From Aeromonas fluvialis (GTDB taxonomy: Bacteria; Pseudomonadota; Gammaproteobacteria; Enterobacterales; Aeromonadaceae): 60,570 nucleotides of DNA. Of the stretch, positions 19,227 through 29,160 are shown piece by piece. Under the pieces are notes generated by a model, which saw only the letters and a program-made list of their open reading frames with translations, was not told the origin of the DNA and did not search any database. The first letter of the stretch is position 1. The number at the start of each line of letters is the position of its first letter. A program made the translations under genes and the position numbers. The stretch covers positions 1 through 60,570 of the forward strand of contig NZ_CDBO01000015.1 in the NCBI RefSeq assembly GCF_000819885.1, read 5' to 3'.

Positions 19227-20063
19227 TCACGCTTGCGGTTTTTGCATGTGCATCACCATCTGCGGGAAGGGGATCTCGACGCCTTCGGCATCAAAGGTCA
19301 GTTTTACCTTCTCGTGGAAGTCGAACCAGACACCCCAGTAATCGGCGGTTTTCACCCAGGGGCGTACTACGATATTGACCGAGGAGTCGGCCAGTGCGGC
19401 GACGGCGATGGTGACGGCCGGATCCTTGAGGATGCGCGGCTCTTCGTTCACCAGGCGCTCCAGGATTTGCTTGGCCTTGCGCAGGTCGGAGCCATAGCCG
19501 ATGCCGAAGGTCATGTCGACCCGGCGGGTCTCCATGCGCGAGTAGTTGACTATGGTGCCGTTGAGGATGGCGGAGTTGGGGACCACCACCATCTTGTTGT
19601 CACCGGAGGTGAGGGTGGTGGTAAAGAGCTGCACGGACTGCACCACGCCTGCAGTGCCCGCCACCTCGATAAACTCGCCTGCCTTGATGGGACGGAAGAT
19701 GATGAGCAGGAAGCCGGCGGCGAAGTTGGAGAGCGACCCCTGCAGTGCCAGACCGATGGCCAGACCGGCGGCACCGATAATGGCCACGAAGGAGGCGGTC
19801 TGCACCCCGACCCGGCCCAGGGCGGCGATCACCACGAACACCAGAATGGCGTACTTGAGGATGCTGCCGACGAATTCGGTGATGGTGGTATCGAGCTTGC
19901 GGCTCTTCATCACCTTGACCACGCCACCGCTGATCAGATTGGCGGCGATATAGCCGACCAGCAGGGTCAGCAGGGCGGCCGCGATGTTGACGGCATACTC
20001 GATCAACAGCCCCTGGTTGTTAACCAGCCAGGTCTGCGCTTCGGTAATGATTTCGGGTTCCAT
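19227..20063 (-). CDS. mscS: Small-conductance mechanosensitive channel
   Basis: Inner-membrane channel that opens on hypo-osmotic shock. The 278-residue protein (E. coli 286) has three membrane helices; the pore helix TM3 is visible in AIGLALQGSLSNFAAGFLL with the small-residue (Gly/Ala) packing, followed by the cytoplasmic beta domain (FRPIKAGEFIEVAG, then VVVPNSAI). ATG 20063 follows AGGACAATCT. Single gene, followed by its own terminator. Confidence 0.95.
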   Translation of the reverse strand: MEPEIITEAQTWLVNNQGLLIEYAVNIAAALLTLLVGYIAANLISGGVVKVMKSRKLDTTITEFVGSILKYAILVFVVIAALGRVGVQTASFVAIIGAAGLAIGLALQGSLSNFAAGFLLIIFRPIKAGEFIEVAGTAGVVQSVQLFTTTLTSGDNKMVVVPNSAILNGTIVNYSRMETRRVDMTFGIGYGSDLRKAKQILERLVNEEPRILKDPAVTIAVAALADSSVNIVVRPWVKTADYWGVWFDFHEKVKLTFDAEGVEIPFPQMVMHMQKPQA

Positions 20064-20173
20064 AGATTGTCCTGTCAGGTGCTAAAAGGTTTATTGCATA
20101 TGAATCTAACATCGCAGAGCGACAGTGTGGGTCGCATCTGGTACTTCTTTTCTGCCATAAAAACCTGACACAA

Positions 20174-20205
20174 AAAAGAAGGGAGGCCAATACCTCCCTT
20201 CTTTT
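20174..20205 (-). terminator. Terminator after slmA
   Basis: A 13-base stem (AAAAGAAGGGAGG and complement) with a six-base loop and T tract on the minus strand, 25 bases past the slmA stop. Confidence 0.9.
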
Positions 20206-20229
20206 GCGCTGAATGGGGCTTAAAAACCA

Positions 20230-20826
20230 TCAGCTCTGCAGCAGCTGGCTGCGGATAAACTGCCACTGATCCTCGAAACCCGCTGTGGGTTTTAGCTTGA
20301 ACTCGGAGCGGACGAACTGGCTGATGCGACCTTCGGTGTAGGCCAGCAGCAGATTGGCCAGCATGGTCTCGTCGAGCTGGAAGCCCTGACCCTCGCGCAG
20401 CCGCTTCTCGCGCAGCACCTGCTTGATCTGGGTCTCCAGCTTGTCAAACAGGATGCTGATGCGATCCCGCAACCGGTCATGCTCGCCCAGCAGGGCATCA
20501 CCATTGAGAATGCGGGTGATGCCGGGATTGCGCTCGGCGAACACCAGCAGCAGCTGCAGTATGTGGTGGCAGCGCGCCATGGTGTCCTTCTCTTCGGCCA
20601 TGATCAGGTTTACCCGTGAAAGCAGGGAATCCTCGATAAAGTCGATCAGCCCCTCGAACATCCGCGCCTTGCTGGGAAAATGTCGATAGAGGGCTGCTTC
20701 AGAGACGCCGACCTCGGCCGCCAGACGGGCCGTGGTGATGCGCTGACCCGGACTGGTTTCCAGCATATGGGCGAGCGCTTGCAGGATCTGATCGCGCCGA
20801 CTCTGTTTCTGATTACTGCTTGCCAT
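20230..20826 (-). CDS. slmA: Nucleoid occlusion factor SlmA
   Basis: TetR-fold DNA-binding protein that blocks FtsZ ring assembly over the nucleoid. It has exactly 198 residues as in E. coli. The helix-turn-helix reads [24 protein letters not shown], and the C-terminal part ([24 protein letters not shown]) is characteristic of SlmA. ATG 20826 follows AGGGGA. It lies downstream of coaBC and dut on the same strand, the usual gammaproteobacterial order. Confidence 0.96.
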   Translation of the reverse strand: MASSNQKQSRRDQILQALAHMLETSPGQRITTARLAAEVGVSEAALYRHFPSKARMFEGLIDFIEDSLLSRVNLIMAEEKDTMARCHHILQLLLVFAERNPGITRILNGDALLGEHDRLRDRISILFDKLETQIKQVLREKRLREGQGFQLDETMLANLLLAYTEGRISQFVRSEFKLKPTAGFEDQWQFIRSQLLQS

Positions 20827-20894
20827 GGATTCCCCTAAAAAAACAATGGCTTGATTCTGTTATTAAGCACCGCCCATCGGGCTGGTGTGGTCTG

Positions 20895-21353
20895 TTATTG
20901 GCGACCAGAAGAACCAAAACCGCCTTCACCCCGTTCGCTCTGGTTGAACTCATCGACCAGTTGGAAGCTGGCCTGAACTACCGGCATGATCACCAGCTGG
21001 GCGATGCGCTCGCCGGGTTGCACGGTGAACGCCTCTTTGCCACGGTTCCAGACCGAGACCATCAGCTGTCCCTGGTAATCGGAATCGATCAGACCGACCA
21101 GGTTGCCCAGCACGATGCCGTGCTTATGGCCTAGGCCGGAGCGGGGCAGGATGGTGGCACACAGACCCGGATCCTGGATGTGAATGGCCAGACCGGTCGG
21201 TACCAGGGTGGTATCACCCGGGGCCAGAGCCAGAGGCGCATCCAGCAGCGCGCGCAGATCCATGCCGGCAGAGCCGGGGGTGGCGTAGGCGGGCAGCGGG
21301 TACTCGGTACCGATACGGGCATCCAGAATCTTCAGTTCAATTTGTGTTGTCAT
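20895..21353 (-). CDS. dut: Deoxyuridine 5'-triphosphate nucleotidohydrolase
   Basis: Trimeric dUTPase that hydrolyses dUTP to dUMP, limiting uracil incorporation and feeding dTMP synthesis. The 152-residue product shows the five dUTPase motifs in order: [35 protein letters not shown] and the C-terminal [10 protein letters not shown]; the last is usually FGSTGR, so Thr has become Ser. It lies between coaBC and slmA. Confidence 0.96.
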   Translation of the reverse strand: MTTQIELKILDARIGTEYPLPAYATPGSAGMDLRALLDAPLALAPGDTTLVPTGLAIHIQDPGLCATILPRSGLGHKHGIVLGNLVGLIDSDYQGQLMVSVWNRGKEAFTVQPGERIAQLVIMPVVQASFQLVDEFNQSERGEGGFGSSGRQ

Positions 21354-21434
21354 GAATCGCTTTTTCAGTTGGATCTTGTATTGGCGCCCCTCTTGGCAAG
21401 GCGGTGCGCCGTGAGTCTTGTTCTTTCGGGACGC

Positions 21435-22637
21435 TCAGTGCCGGTAGTGGCGCGCAATCAGGGCGATCAGGTGACGGGCCAGCGTCAGCTTGTCGGCCAG
21501 CGGCAGCGGGGCCTGGCCCCCTTGCCAGAACACGGTCAGGGCATTGTCATCGGCGTTGAAGCCCTGCCCTTCGCGGGACACATCGTTGGCGGCGATCATG
21601 TCCAGCCGCTTACGCTGCAACTTGTCGAGGGCGTATTGTTCCACATCCACGGTTTCGGCGGCAAATCCGACGGTGAAGGGCTTGTCTGACAAGGCCCCCA
21701 CGGCGGCGATGATGTCGGGGTTCTTGATCAGGGCCAGATGAATTTGGTCGTTGTCGCCGGTCTTCTTGATCTTCTGCTCGGCCACCTGGGCGGGGCGGTA
21801 ATCGGCGACGGCGGCGCAGCCGATGAAGAGGTCGCACTCGCTGACCCGGCTCATCACCGCCTGATGCATCTGCTCGGCACTCTCCACATCGACACGGGTC
21901 ACACCAGCAGGCGTCGCCAGCGTCACCGGGCCGCTCACCAGCGTCACCTCGGCGCCCGCTTCACGGGCGGCGCGGGCGATGGCATAGCCCATCTTGCCGG
22001 AGCTGTGGTTGCTGATGTAGCGCACCGGATCCAGCGCCTCGCGGGTTGGCCCTGCGGTCAGCAGCAGCTTGACGCCCGCCAGCAAGGGCTCGGCGGCCAG
22101 CTGCTGGCAGCAGCGCTCCACCAGTTCGAGAGGATCCAGCATTCGGCCCGGGCCCACATCGCCACAGGCCTGGCTGCCGGCATCCGGCCCCCACAGCAGA
22201 ATGCCGCGGCTGGCGAGGGTCTTGAGGTTGGCCTGAGTGGCGGCGTTGAGATACATCCGCTGGTTCATGGCCGGTGCCAGGGCGACCGGTGCCGGCGTGG
22301 CCAGGCAGAGGGTGGTCAGCAGTTCGTCGGCCATGCCGGCGGCCATCCGCGCCATCAGATTGGCGCTGGCGGGAGCGATCAGTACCAGATCGGCCCACTT
22401 GGCCAGCTCGATATGGCCCATGCCCGCTTCGGCCGAGGGATTCAGCAGGCTGTAGGATACCGGATGGCCGGAGACCGCCTGCAAGGTCAGCGGGGTGATG
22501 AACTCTTTGGCGGAGCGGGTCATTACCACCCGCACTTCGGCGCCCTGATCTTTCAGGCGGCGTACCAGCTCGGCACTCTTGTAGGCGGCGATCCCGCCAC
22601 TGACACCCAACAGGATGCGTTTATCGGCCAATCTCAT
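21435..22637 (-). CDS. coaBC: Bifunctional phosphopantothenoylcysteine decarboxylase/synthetase
   Basis: Two consecutive steps of coenzyme A synthesis. The N-terminal CoaC flavodoxin-like half shows [11 protein letters not shown], the active-site His in [14 protein letters not shown], and the Cys motif [10 protein letters not shown]; the C-terminal CoaB half begins near residue 190 with [26 protein letters not shown] and has the KIKK lysine motif. The chosen ATG 22637 gives [11 protein letters not shown] and 400 residues (E. coli about 406); longer in-frame starts lack a ribosome site. Divergent from radC. Confidence 0.95.
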   Translation of the reverse strand: MRLADKRILLGVSGGIAAYKSAELVRRLKDQGAEVRVVMTRSAKEFITPLTLQAVSGHPVSYSLLNPSAEAGMGHIELAKWADLVLIAPASANLMARMAAGMADELLTTLCLATPAPVALAPAMNQRMYLNAATQANLKTLASRGILLWGPDAGSQACGDVGPGRMLDPLELVERCCQQLAAEPLLAGVKLLLTAGPTREALDPVRYISNHSSGKMGYAIARAAREAGAEVTLVSGPVTLATPAGVTRVDVESAEQMHQAVMSRVSECDLFIGCAAVADYRPAQVAEQKIKKTGDNDQIHLALIKNPDIIAAVGALSDKPFTVGFAAETVDVEQYALDKLQRKRLDMIAANDVSREGQGFNADDNALTVFWQGGQAPLPLADKLTLARHLIALIARHYRH

Positions 22638-22785
22638 CTGCTGTTTCTCTATCCGGCTCATTCTGACTGGTCGGCTAAGATACCACAGGCAATGGATGAC
22701 GACAGGGGTTGGCATCAAGGGGTGTGGTCGGGCGCGCGCAATTTTTTGCTATGTTTTTTCTCAACAGGGATAAAGGGAGAGACAA

Positions 22786-23460
22786 ATGAGCATCAAAGAG
22801 TGGCCGGAAGATGAAAGGCCCAGAGAGAAGCTGTTGCGTCAGGGGCCCGCAGCGCTCTCCGATGCCGAACTGCTCGCCATTTTCTTGCGTACCGGCGTCA
22901 ATGGCCTGAGTGCCGTGGATCTCTCGCGCAAGCTGTTGAATCAATTCGGCTCTTTACGCAGCTTGCTGGGGGCGGATCAGCAGGCATTCTGCGAGTCATA
23001 CGGCCTTGGCCCGGCCAAATATGCCCAGTTGCAGGCGGTGTTGGAGATGGCCAGACGCCATCTGGCCGAGCAATTACAGCGGGGCGATGCGCTCACCTCG
23101 CCCCAGCTGACCCGCGACTATCTGCAAGCCCAACTGCGGGATCGGCCGCGCGAGGTGTTTGCCCTGCTGTTGCTCGATAATCAGCACAGAGTCATTCAAT
23201 TTGTTGAGCTTTTTTACGGCACCATCGATTCAGCGAGCGTCTGGCCCAGAGAAATCGTGCAGATCGCGCTCAAACATAATGCAGCCGCGGTGATTCTGGC
23301 GCATAATCACCCGTCCGGCGTCGCCGAGCCCAGCAGGGCCGACCGCCAGATCACGGATCGGATCACGGCCGCCTTGGCCCTGATCGATATCAGAGTGCTG
23401 GATCACTTGGTGATCGGTGATGGCATCACGGTTTCTTTTGCCGAGCGCGGTTGGTTATGA
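22786..23460 (+). CDS. radC: RadC family JAB1/MPN protein
   Basis: A 224-residue UPF0758/RadC protein. An N-terminal helix-hairpin-helix part (to about residue 95) is followed by the MPN domain with the metal motif HNHPSG at 173-178 and Asp 186. The original DNA-repair role assigned to RadC has been withdrawn in E. coli; the function is unsettled. ATG 22786 follows AAAGGGAGAG. Same arrangement next to rpmB as in enterobacteria. Confidence 0.93.
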   Translation: MSIKEWPEDERPREKLLRQGPAALSDAELLAIFLRTGVNGLSAVDLSRKLLNQFGSLRSLLGADQQAFCESYGLGPAKYAQLQAVLEMARRHLAEQLQRGDALTSPQLTRDYLQAQLRDRPREVFALLLLDNQHRVIQFVELFYGTIDSASVWPREIVQIALKHNAAAVILAHNHPSGVAEPSRADRQITDRITAALALIDIRVLDHLVIGDGITVSFAERGWL

Positions 23461-23482
23461 CTGTGCTCTGGCACCGTATTAG

Positions 23483-23511
23483 TTGATCTTTGATCACGGA
23501 TGCTGTATAAA
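23483..23511 (+). promoter_or_regulatory. Sigma-70 promoter of rpmB-rpmG
   Basis: TTGATC at 23483-23488, a 17-base spacer, and TATAAA at 23506-23511 followed by a GC-rich discriminator, as expected for a growth-regulated ribosomal protein operon. Confidence 0.75.
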
Positions 23512-23596
23512 ATGCCGCCTTCTGTTTGCCCCGCAATCGAAGGCCAGCGGGGCAGATATTTGCTCGAGCAATGAAGTAAGATTTGGAGAGACTGAC

Positions 23597-23833
23597 ATGT
23601 CTAGAGTATGCCAAGTAACCGGCAAGCGCCCGGCAGTTGGTAACAACCGTTCGCACGCTAACAACGCCACCAAGCGTCGTTTCCTGCCGAACCTGCACAC
23701 TCACCGTTTCTGGGTTGAGAGTGAAAAACGCTTCGTAAGCCTGCGCGTATCCGCAAAAGGCATGCGTATTATCGACAAGCGTGGCGTTGAAGTGGTTCTG
23801 GCTGAACTGCGCGCCAGCGGTGTTAAGGTATAA
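23597..23833 (+). CDS. rpmB: 50S ribosomal protein L28
   Basis: 78-residue large-subunit protein, the standard bL28 length. [20 protein letters not shown] at the N terminus and [15 protein letters not shown] near the end are diagnostic. ATG 23597 follows GGAGAGACTGAC. First gene of the rpmB-rpmG operon, 11 bases before rpmG. Confidence 0.98.
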
Positions 23834-23844
23834 GGAATTAGATC

Positions 23845-24012
23845 ATGGCTAAAGGTATTCGCGAGAAAATTCGCCTGAACTCCAGCGCCGGTACTGGTCA
23901 CTTCTATACCACTACCAAAAACAAGCGCACCATGCCCGAAAAAATGGAGATCAAAAAGTTTGATCCCGTTGTTCGTCAGCATGTGATCTACAAGGAAGGC
24001 AAAATCAAGTAA
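23845..24012 (+). CDS. rpmG: 50S ribosomal protein L33
   Basis: 55-residue bL33 starting [19 protein letters not shown]; it ends KEGKIK. The zinc-ligand cysteines of some L33 forms are absent (C-minus form), as usual in enteric relatives. AAGGAA precedes ATG 23845. The operon terminator lies 20 bases past the stop. Confidence 0.98.
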   Translation: MAKGIREKIRLNSSAGTGHFYTTTKNKRTMPEKMEIKKFDPVVRQHVIYKEGKIK

Positions 24013-24032
24013 TGACTTGATGCTGCATTCCC

Positions 24033-24060
24033 AAAAACCCGGCCTTGTGCCGGGTTTTTT
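24033..24060 (+). terminator. rpmBG terminator
   Basis: Stem ACCCGGC/GCCGGGT with a five-base loop and eight T on the plus strand; flanking A-T pairs extend the stem. Confidence 0.92.
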
Positions 24061-24105
24061 TATGGGCGGAATTCAGTACACTGCCGGAGCGAAAGGAGGC
24101 TGGCC

Positions 24106-24561
24106 ATGTTCAAATTGAGCCGCAAAGGCTGGAATAACGTGATTATCGTGGTGGTGCTGATCGTGATCACCCTGTTGCATCGTATGGAGACTGCCCAGCA
24201 GGAGAACAGCGCCAAGCGGTCTCGCCCCTTGCTGCCCGATGCCGCCGTGGTGCTCACCTGGCAGGGGCCGAGCTGGCAGATTGAGCGGATCGGTCAGGGC
24301 TGGCGCAGCGTGCCGGATCTAGGGCTCGACACGGCTCAGCTGGATGCCCGTCTGGCGCGCTGGCAGAGCTGGTTGCTGCCCCCCGGCGAGGTGGTGCGCG
24401 GCACCCCGGTGACCATCAAGGTGTGGATGGCCGGCCAAAACGATCCGGTCGAGATCGGCCTCTATCAGAACAACGGCCAATATGGCGCTCAGCTGCCCTC
24501 CGGTCTCTGGCTCGCCCTCACTGCCGAGCAGTATCGCGATCTGCTGCGTCCTGCCCCCTGA
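24106..24561 (+). CDS. Membrane-anchored protein of unknown function
   Basis: I do not recognise a named family. The 151-residue product has one N-terminal membrane helix (about residues 12-25, NVIIVVVLIVITLL) after a short positive segment, so the rest should face the periplasm. The remainder holds evenly spaced Trp residues (LTWQGPSWQIERIG, RWQSWLLPPGE) and no cysteines. The ribosome site AAAGGAGG is strong. It sits between rpmG and mutM with a 24-base gap to mutM, so it may be cotranscribed with mutM. Confidence 0.7.
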   Translation: MFKLSRKGWNNVIIVVVLIVITLLHRMETAQQENSAKRSRPLLPDAAVVLTWQGPSWQIERIGQGWRSVPDLGLDTAQLDARLARWQSWLLPPGEVVRGTPVTIKVWMAGQNDPVEIGLYQNNGQYGAQLPSGLWLALTAEQYRDLLRPAP

Positions 24562-24585
24562 GTTCCTTTTCCTTGCGAGGTGCCC

Positions 24586-25398
24586 ATGCCTGAATTGCCA
24601 GAAGTTGAAGTCAGTCGTCAGGGGATCTCCCCCTGGCTCACCGGTATCAAAGTGACGCGTGTGGTGGTGCGGGATGGCCGCCTGCGCTGGCCGATCCCCG
24701 GTGAAATTCAGGAGCTGGTGGATCTCACCATCCATCGGGTGCGTCGCCGTGCCAAATACCTGCTGCTGGAGACCGATTTCGGCACCGCCATCCTTCATCT
24801 GGGGATGTCCGGCAGCCTGCGGGTGCTGGATATCGGCACGCCAGCCGAGAAGCACGACCACGTGGATATCGAGCTGGAGAATGGCAAGCTGCTGCGGCTC
24901 AACGATCCGCGCCGCTTCGGCGCCCTGCTCTGGACCCGGGAACCGGCCGAAGCCCATGCGCTGCTCGCCAAGTTGGGGCCCGAGCCGCTCACCGATGCCT
25001 TCAGTGCTGATTACCTGCAGGGGCGTGCCAAGGGGCGCAGCACCGCCATCAAGCAGTTCCTGATGGACAATCAGGTGGTGGTCGGGGTGGGCAACATTTA
25101 TGCCAACGAGGCGCTCTATGCTGCCGGCATTCACCCCAAACGGGCGGCGGGCAATATCAGTGCCGAGCGGCTGGGAACCCTGGTGGCCGAGATCAAGCGA
25201 GTATTGGCCGAGGCGATTCGCCAGGGCGGCACTACCCTCAAGGATTTCACCAGCGCCGATGGCAAGCCGGGCTATTTCGTGCAGCAGTTGCAGGTTTATG
25301 GCCGTGGCGGTCAGCCCTGTTTCCACTGTCACACCCTGCTGAGCGAAGTGAAAATGGGGCAGAGAACCACGGTATTCTGCTCTCATTGCCAGCGTTAA
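24586..25398 (+). CDS. mutM: Formamidopyrimidine-DNA glycosylase
   Basis: Base-excision repair enzyme removing 8-oxoguanine and formamidopyrimidines, with AP lyase activity. The mature start PELPEVE supplies the catalytic Pro2 and Glu3; a Lys in the KYLLLE region and the C-terminal zinc finger [11 protein letters not shown]...CSHCQR are present. 270 residues (E. coli 269). ATG 24586 follows GCGAGG; one in-frame start two codons earlier would mask Pro2 and is rejected. Confidence 0.97.
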   Translation: MPELPEVEVSRQGISPWLTGIKVTRVVVRDGRLRWPIPGEIQELVDLTIHRVRRRAKYLLLETDFGTAILHLGMSGSLRVLDIGTPAEKHDHVDIELENGKLLRLNDPRRFGALLWTREPAEAHALLAKLGPEPLTDAFSADYLQGRAKGRSTAIKQFLMDNQVVVGVGNIYANEALYAAGIHPKRAAGNISAERLGTLVAEIKRVLAEAIRQGGTTLKDFTSADGKPGYFVQQLQVYGRGGQPCFHCHTLLSEVKMGQRTTVFCSHCQR

Positions 25399-25679
25399 GG
25401 ATATTTTTCGCCGAACTTGCGCACAGTTGTAACAGCGTATTTCCACGCTGTTGATAGGCTCCATGCCGGAGCCCGCAGTCGATCAGGCTCAGGCGCGGGG
25501 GCGGGAGCCGACCAAAGAGGGACACGGTCTGCAGCGCAAATCCCTGCTGGTGCGGGGGGGCCCGTCAGTAACCGACAAAAGCAGGCTTAGGTACCCACGC
25601 CGAGGTCGATACAACAAGGGCTACCCGTGGGTAGCCCTTGTTCGTAGTTGCCGTCGGGAATGGCGAGTGTGGAAGGGGA
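25399..25679. other. Intergenic region mutM-coaD
   Basis: Between two convergent genes. It holds a hairpin AACAGCGT/ACGCTGTT at 25431-25452 without a T tract and the strong terminator at 25613-25642. No gene was recognised; open frames here have no ribosome sites. Confidence 0.5.
25613..25642. terminator. Bidirectional terminator between mutM and coaD
   Basis: A 14-base perfect stem AACAAGGGCTACCC and its complement with almost no loop (a CGTG turn is likely). Confidence 0.75.
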
Positions 25680-26228
<549 letters not shown>

Positions 26229-26296
26229 TCAGGCAAGAATATGCCATCGCGCATCAAGCCTCCCTGCATTGGTGACAGGGAGCAAAGGGATTTTTT

Positions 26297-27337
26297 ATGA
26301 AACGTATTCTGGTCGTTCGCAATGACAAGATTGGTGACTTTATGCTGGCGTGGCCGAGCTTCGCCATGCTCAAAGGCTCCATGACGTGTCATGTGACTGC
26401 CCTGGTTCCGGCCTATACGGAGCCGCTGGCCCGGCTCTGCCCCTGGATTGACGAGGTGATCATCGATCCGGGTGTGCGGGCCGACAAGGAGCAGCAGCGG
26501 GCGCTGCTGGCGCGGATCAAGGCGGCGGCGTTCGACGCGTCTATCTGTCTCTTCTCCAACTCCCGCAACGCCATGCTGGTGTGGAAGGCACACATCCCTT
26601 ACCGGCTGGCCCCGGCGACCAAGCTGGCGCAGGTGCTCTACAACCAGCGACTGGTGCAGCGCCGCTCCCGCTCCCAGAAGCCGGAGTCCGATTACAACCT
26701 GGAGCTGATCCGCCGCTTCCTGGCCGATCAGCAGGTGCCGGTAGTGGAGCCCAAGACCCCCTTTCTGCAGTTCGATGACGAGACCCTGCGGCAGGTGCGT
26801 GAGCAGCTGGCGCTCAAGCTCAAGCTCGATGCCAGCCGCCCCTGGTTGATGGTGCATGCCGGTAGCGGCGGTTCGGCCAACAACCTCTCCATCGAGCAGT
26901 ATGCCCGCATCATCATCAAGCTCAATCAGGCCTGCCCCGAGCTGCAGTGTGTGCTCACCGCCGGTCCGGGCGAGGAGAAGATGGCCGAGCAGCTGGCGGC
27001 GGAGCTGCTGGCCCACGGCGGTAACGGCTGGATCTACCGCTCCAGCGACGGTCTGCCGATGTTCTGTCAGGTACTGGCCAACGCCGCCCTGTTCGTGGCG
27101 GGCAGCACCGGGCCGCTTCATATTGCCGGTGCGCTCGACGTGCCAACCGTCGGTTTCTTTCCGATGCGCCGCTCCGCCACGCCGCTGCGCTGGAAGCCCC
27201 TCAACAGCGAAGGACGTCACCTTGCCTTCAGCCCACCCGAGGATAGTGATCACCCGGAGGATATGAGCCAGCTCGACCCCAAAATCATGGCAAGCGCCAT
27301 CGCTGCATGGGGCAAGTTGTTTTGGTCGGCAAGTTAG
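26297..27337 (+). CDS. Glycosyltransferase family 9 (ADP-heptose:LPS heptosyltransferase)
   Basis: A 346-residue GT9 protein beginning MKRILVVRNDKIGDFML, with the ADP-heptose site in VAGSTGPLHIAGAL near residue 277 and the nucleotide loop HAGSGGSANNLS. It belongs to the WaaC/WaaF/WaaQ superfamily but is distinct from waaF (34531) in this window; whether it adds HepI, HepIII or another heptose cannot be told. ATG 26297 follows AAAGGG. GC content matches the core genome, unlike the block further downstream. Confidence 0.88.
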   Translation: MKRILVVRNDKIGDFMLAWPSFAMLKGSMTCHVTALVPAYTEPLARLCPWIDEVIIDPGVRADKEQQRALLARIKAAAFDASICLFSNSRNAMLVWKAHIPYRLAPATKLAQVLYNQRLVQRRSRSQKPESDYNLELIRRFLADQQVPVVEPKTPFLQFDDETLRQVREQLALKLKLDASRPWLMVHAGSGGSANNLSIEQYARIIIKLNQACPELQCVLTAGPGEEKMAEQLAAELLAHGGNGWIYRSSDGLPMFCQVLANAALFVAGSTGPLHIAGALDVPTVGFFPMRRSATPLRWKPLNSEGRHLAFSPPEDSDHPEDMSQLDPKIMASAIAAWGKLFWSAS

Positions 27338-27349
27338 TCAGGGGCTCGT

Positions 27350-27371
27350 TCAGGGCCTTGCAAGGCCCTGA
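27350..27371. terminator. Perfect 22-base palindrome between convergent glycosyltransferase genes
   Basis: TCAGGGCCTTG followed directly by its reverse complement, 12 bases past the GT9 stop. It forms a strong hairpin without a T tract; it probably ends both converging transcripts. Confidence 0.55.
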
Positions 27372-27399
27372 TGTTGATACATTGTGGCTCCAGCATTCG

Positions 27400-28203
27400 C
27401 TAGACCACGGGGTTTTCCCAGTCCTTTTTGGGGGGGTGTAGGCGCTGCTGGCAGAAGTAGGCCTGGCGGATCAGTTTGGATGCCATGGTAATGCCGAGCA
27501 TGATGAGACCGCGTTTACCATCGAGGAAAGCGCGCTGACGCACGCCGTGACGCCACAACACATCGACGATGCACCACGCAAAGTCATACCAGCGGCCGCC
27601 TTTCATCTCACGGCCCACCGCCCGCTCGGCATAGCGCTGAGCGCGTAGCACGGCGTCCTTGATGTCGGCGTAAGAGTCATGGCGGCAGATGCCCTTGAGT
27701 TTGCCGACCTTGCCATCAGTAACCAGCTTGTCGTGATAAAGGTCCATCTTGCCCTCCATCCGCCACTGATCACTACGCATAAGACGCAGGCGCCACTCCG
27801 GTTGATACATGTGGTTGAGCCAGCCACCGAGGAACCAGATTTTGCGCTGAAACTCCCAGGCGCTGATGGTCGGGTCATCGGCTTGTAGCACTTTTGCCAT
27901 GTCCTCTCTGAGCTCTGGCTCAAGTGACTCATCCGAGTCAAGCAACAGAATCCACTTGGCCGGTGCGCACTGTTCCATGGCGAAGACCTTCTGCTTGAGC
28001 GGGCCTGGCCAAGGACGTTCGATGACAATGCAGCCGCGCTCGGCGGCATACTCGCGGGTGCCATCGGTAGACCCTGAATCGACAACGACAATGCGCTGTG
28101 CCAACCCTTGCACACTATCAAGCACCATGGGTAGACAGCGCATGCTATTAAAAGTGGTCAGGGCCACCGCCAAGGTGACTGCTTCTTGTTGTTCCATGGA
28201 CAT
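27400..28203 (-). CDS. Glycosyltransferase family 2, WaaE/KdtX-like
   Basis: A 267-residue inverting GT-A transferase. VDSGSTDGT and LLLDSDESL (DxD) are the nucleotide-sugar and metal sites, and the KIWFLGGWLNHMYQPEWRLRLMR stretch is typical of the WaaE-like lipopolysaccharide glucosyltransferases often encoded next to coaD/waaA. The start is uncertain (ATG 28203 or 28197; a TTG at 28212 is also in frame) because no good ribosome site is seen. Divergent from the LPS operon that starts at 28368. Confidence 0.85.
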   Translation of the reverse strand: MSMEQQEAVTLAVALTTFNSMRCLPMVLDSVQGLAQRIVVVDSGSTDGTREYAAERGCIVIERPWPGPLKQKVFAMEQCAPAKWILLLDSDESLEPELREDMAKVLQADDPTISAWEFQRKIWFLGGWLNHMYQPEWRLRLMRSDQWRMEGKMDLYHDKLVTDGKVGKLKGICRHDSYADIKDAVLRAQRYAERAVGREMKGGRWYDFAWCIVDVLWRHGVRQRAFLDGKRGLIMLGITMASKLIRQAYFCQQRLHPPKKDWENPVV

Positions 28204-28367
28204 AACCGGCAAAGAGAGGTGATCTCCATTCTATCCTGATTCAAGTTTGCTGGGCAAAGTTTGACTTGGGTTCAGGCTTCACCGATGATCCGGCATTCCC
28301 GCTGTCTTTGGCGGGCGGTAGCTATGGCAAAAATAATTTCGATGGCATCGTGCCGGAGGAGTGCGAA
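28204..28367 (+). promoter_or_regulatory. Leader region of the LPS core operon
   Basis: Non-coding leader between divergent LPS genes. TTGACT at 28261-28266 with GATGAT at 28284-28289 (17-base spacer) is a possible promoter. The ops element and its hairpin follow. A ribosome site GGAGGAG ends the region. Confidence 0.5.
28298..28322 (+). promoter_or_regulatory. ops element (RfaH recruitment) with upstream hairpin
   Basis: GGCGGTAGC at 28314-28322 is identical to the core of the operon polarity suppressor of E. coli RfaH-controlled operons. It is preceded by CCCGC/GCGGG (28298-28302 with 28311-28315), a small hairpin. Its place in the leader of a long LPS operon is where RfaH loading is expected. 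Confidence 0.75.
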
Positions 28368-29075
28368 GTGAAGCTGGTCCAGTTGAAAATTGAAGGGCAA
28401 CCTAGGTGGTATTGGTTGTTCCACGACGAATTGAATCTGGCCGAGTGGGAACTGGTCTACGATGGCAAGATGAAAAATTTGGAGTCAATGGGAAGCAGTC
28501 GTTTTTTTTGGCATCCAGCCTCTGGCAGCCTATGCAAACTGGCGGTTAACAAATACTCTCCCCGGACGCAGTTTTGGCGATGGCTGGGGCGTGATGTTAT
28601 CGAGCGGCGCTGGTTAGGTAAAGTCGATGCGCTGCGTGAATGGCGCAGTAACCGGATCATGCAAAAGGCAGGTTTGAAAACGGTGGATTGCCGTGCCGTA
28701 GGCATGGCGGTGAATGTGTGCAATTCGCTGGGTTCCTTTTTGGCGATGGAATACTTGGAGCAGTACCCGTCAGCCAAACAGGTATTACAATCTGTAACCA
28801 CGGACGAACGCCAGAAAATTCTATTGCAGTTAGCAGAAGATATCGCCAGCTTGGCCAAGCATGGTTATTATCATCGTGATTTACATCTGAATAATTTTCT
28901 TTATGGCGAAGATGGGCCGATATGGATTGATACCCACATTAGGTCACTTCCTCGAGATCCCCTTAAAGCCTCCGATATTCTCGCGCAATCTCTTTCTGTC
29001 AAAAAATTACTTGGTGAGGAAAATCACCAAATCGTTTCCAATGCGCTGAGACAAATGGTTGACTGGTTTGATTGA
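28368..29075 (+). CDS. WaaP-type LPS core kinase
   Basis: Predicted lipopolysaccharide kinase of the WaaP/KdkA protein-kinase-like family, phosphorylating an inner-core sugar. From GTG 28368 it has 235 residues. The catalytic loop HRDLHLNN is at 169-176, the metal Asp at 188 in WIDTH, and K57 is a candidate ATP lysine. GTG is chosen because GGAGGAG lies six bases upstream; a TTG at 28266 would precede the ops element and lacks a site. First gene after the ops element. GC content falls toward its 3' end. Confidence 0.82.
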   Translation: MKLVQLKIEGQPRWYWLFHDELNLAEWELVYDGKMKNLESMGSSRFFWHPASGSLCKLAVNKYSPRTQFWRWLGRDVIERRWLGKVDALREWRSNRIMQKAGLKTVDCRAVGMAVNVCNSLGSFLAMEYLEQYPSAKQVLQSVTTDERQKILLQLAEDIASLAKHGYYHRDLHLNNFLYGEDGPIWIDTHIRSLPRDPLKASDILAQSLSVKKLLGEENHQIVSNALRQMVDWFD

Positions 29076-29160
29076 TGGCTGGAATCCTGATATTTAAGCA
29101 GGTTAATTAATTATTTATATATACAATAGTGACACAGGTAATTTAATAAGGTTAATTAAT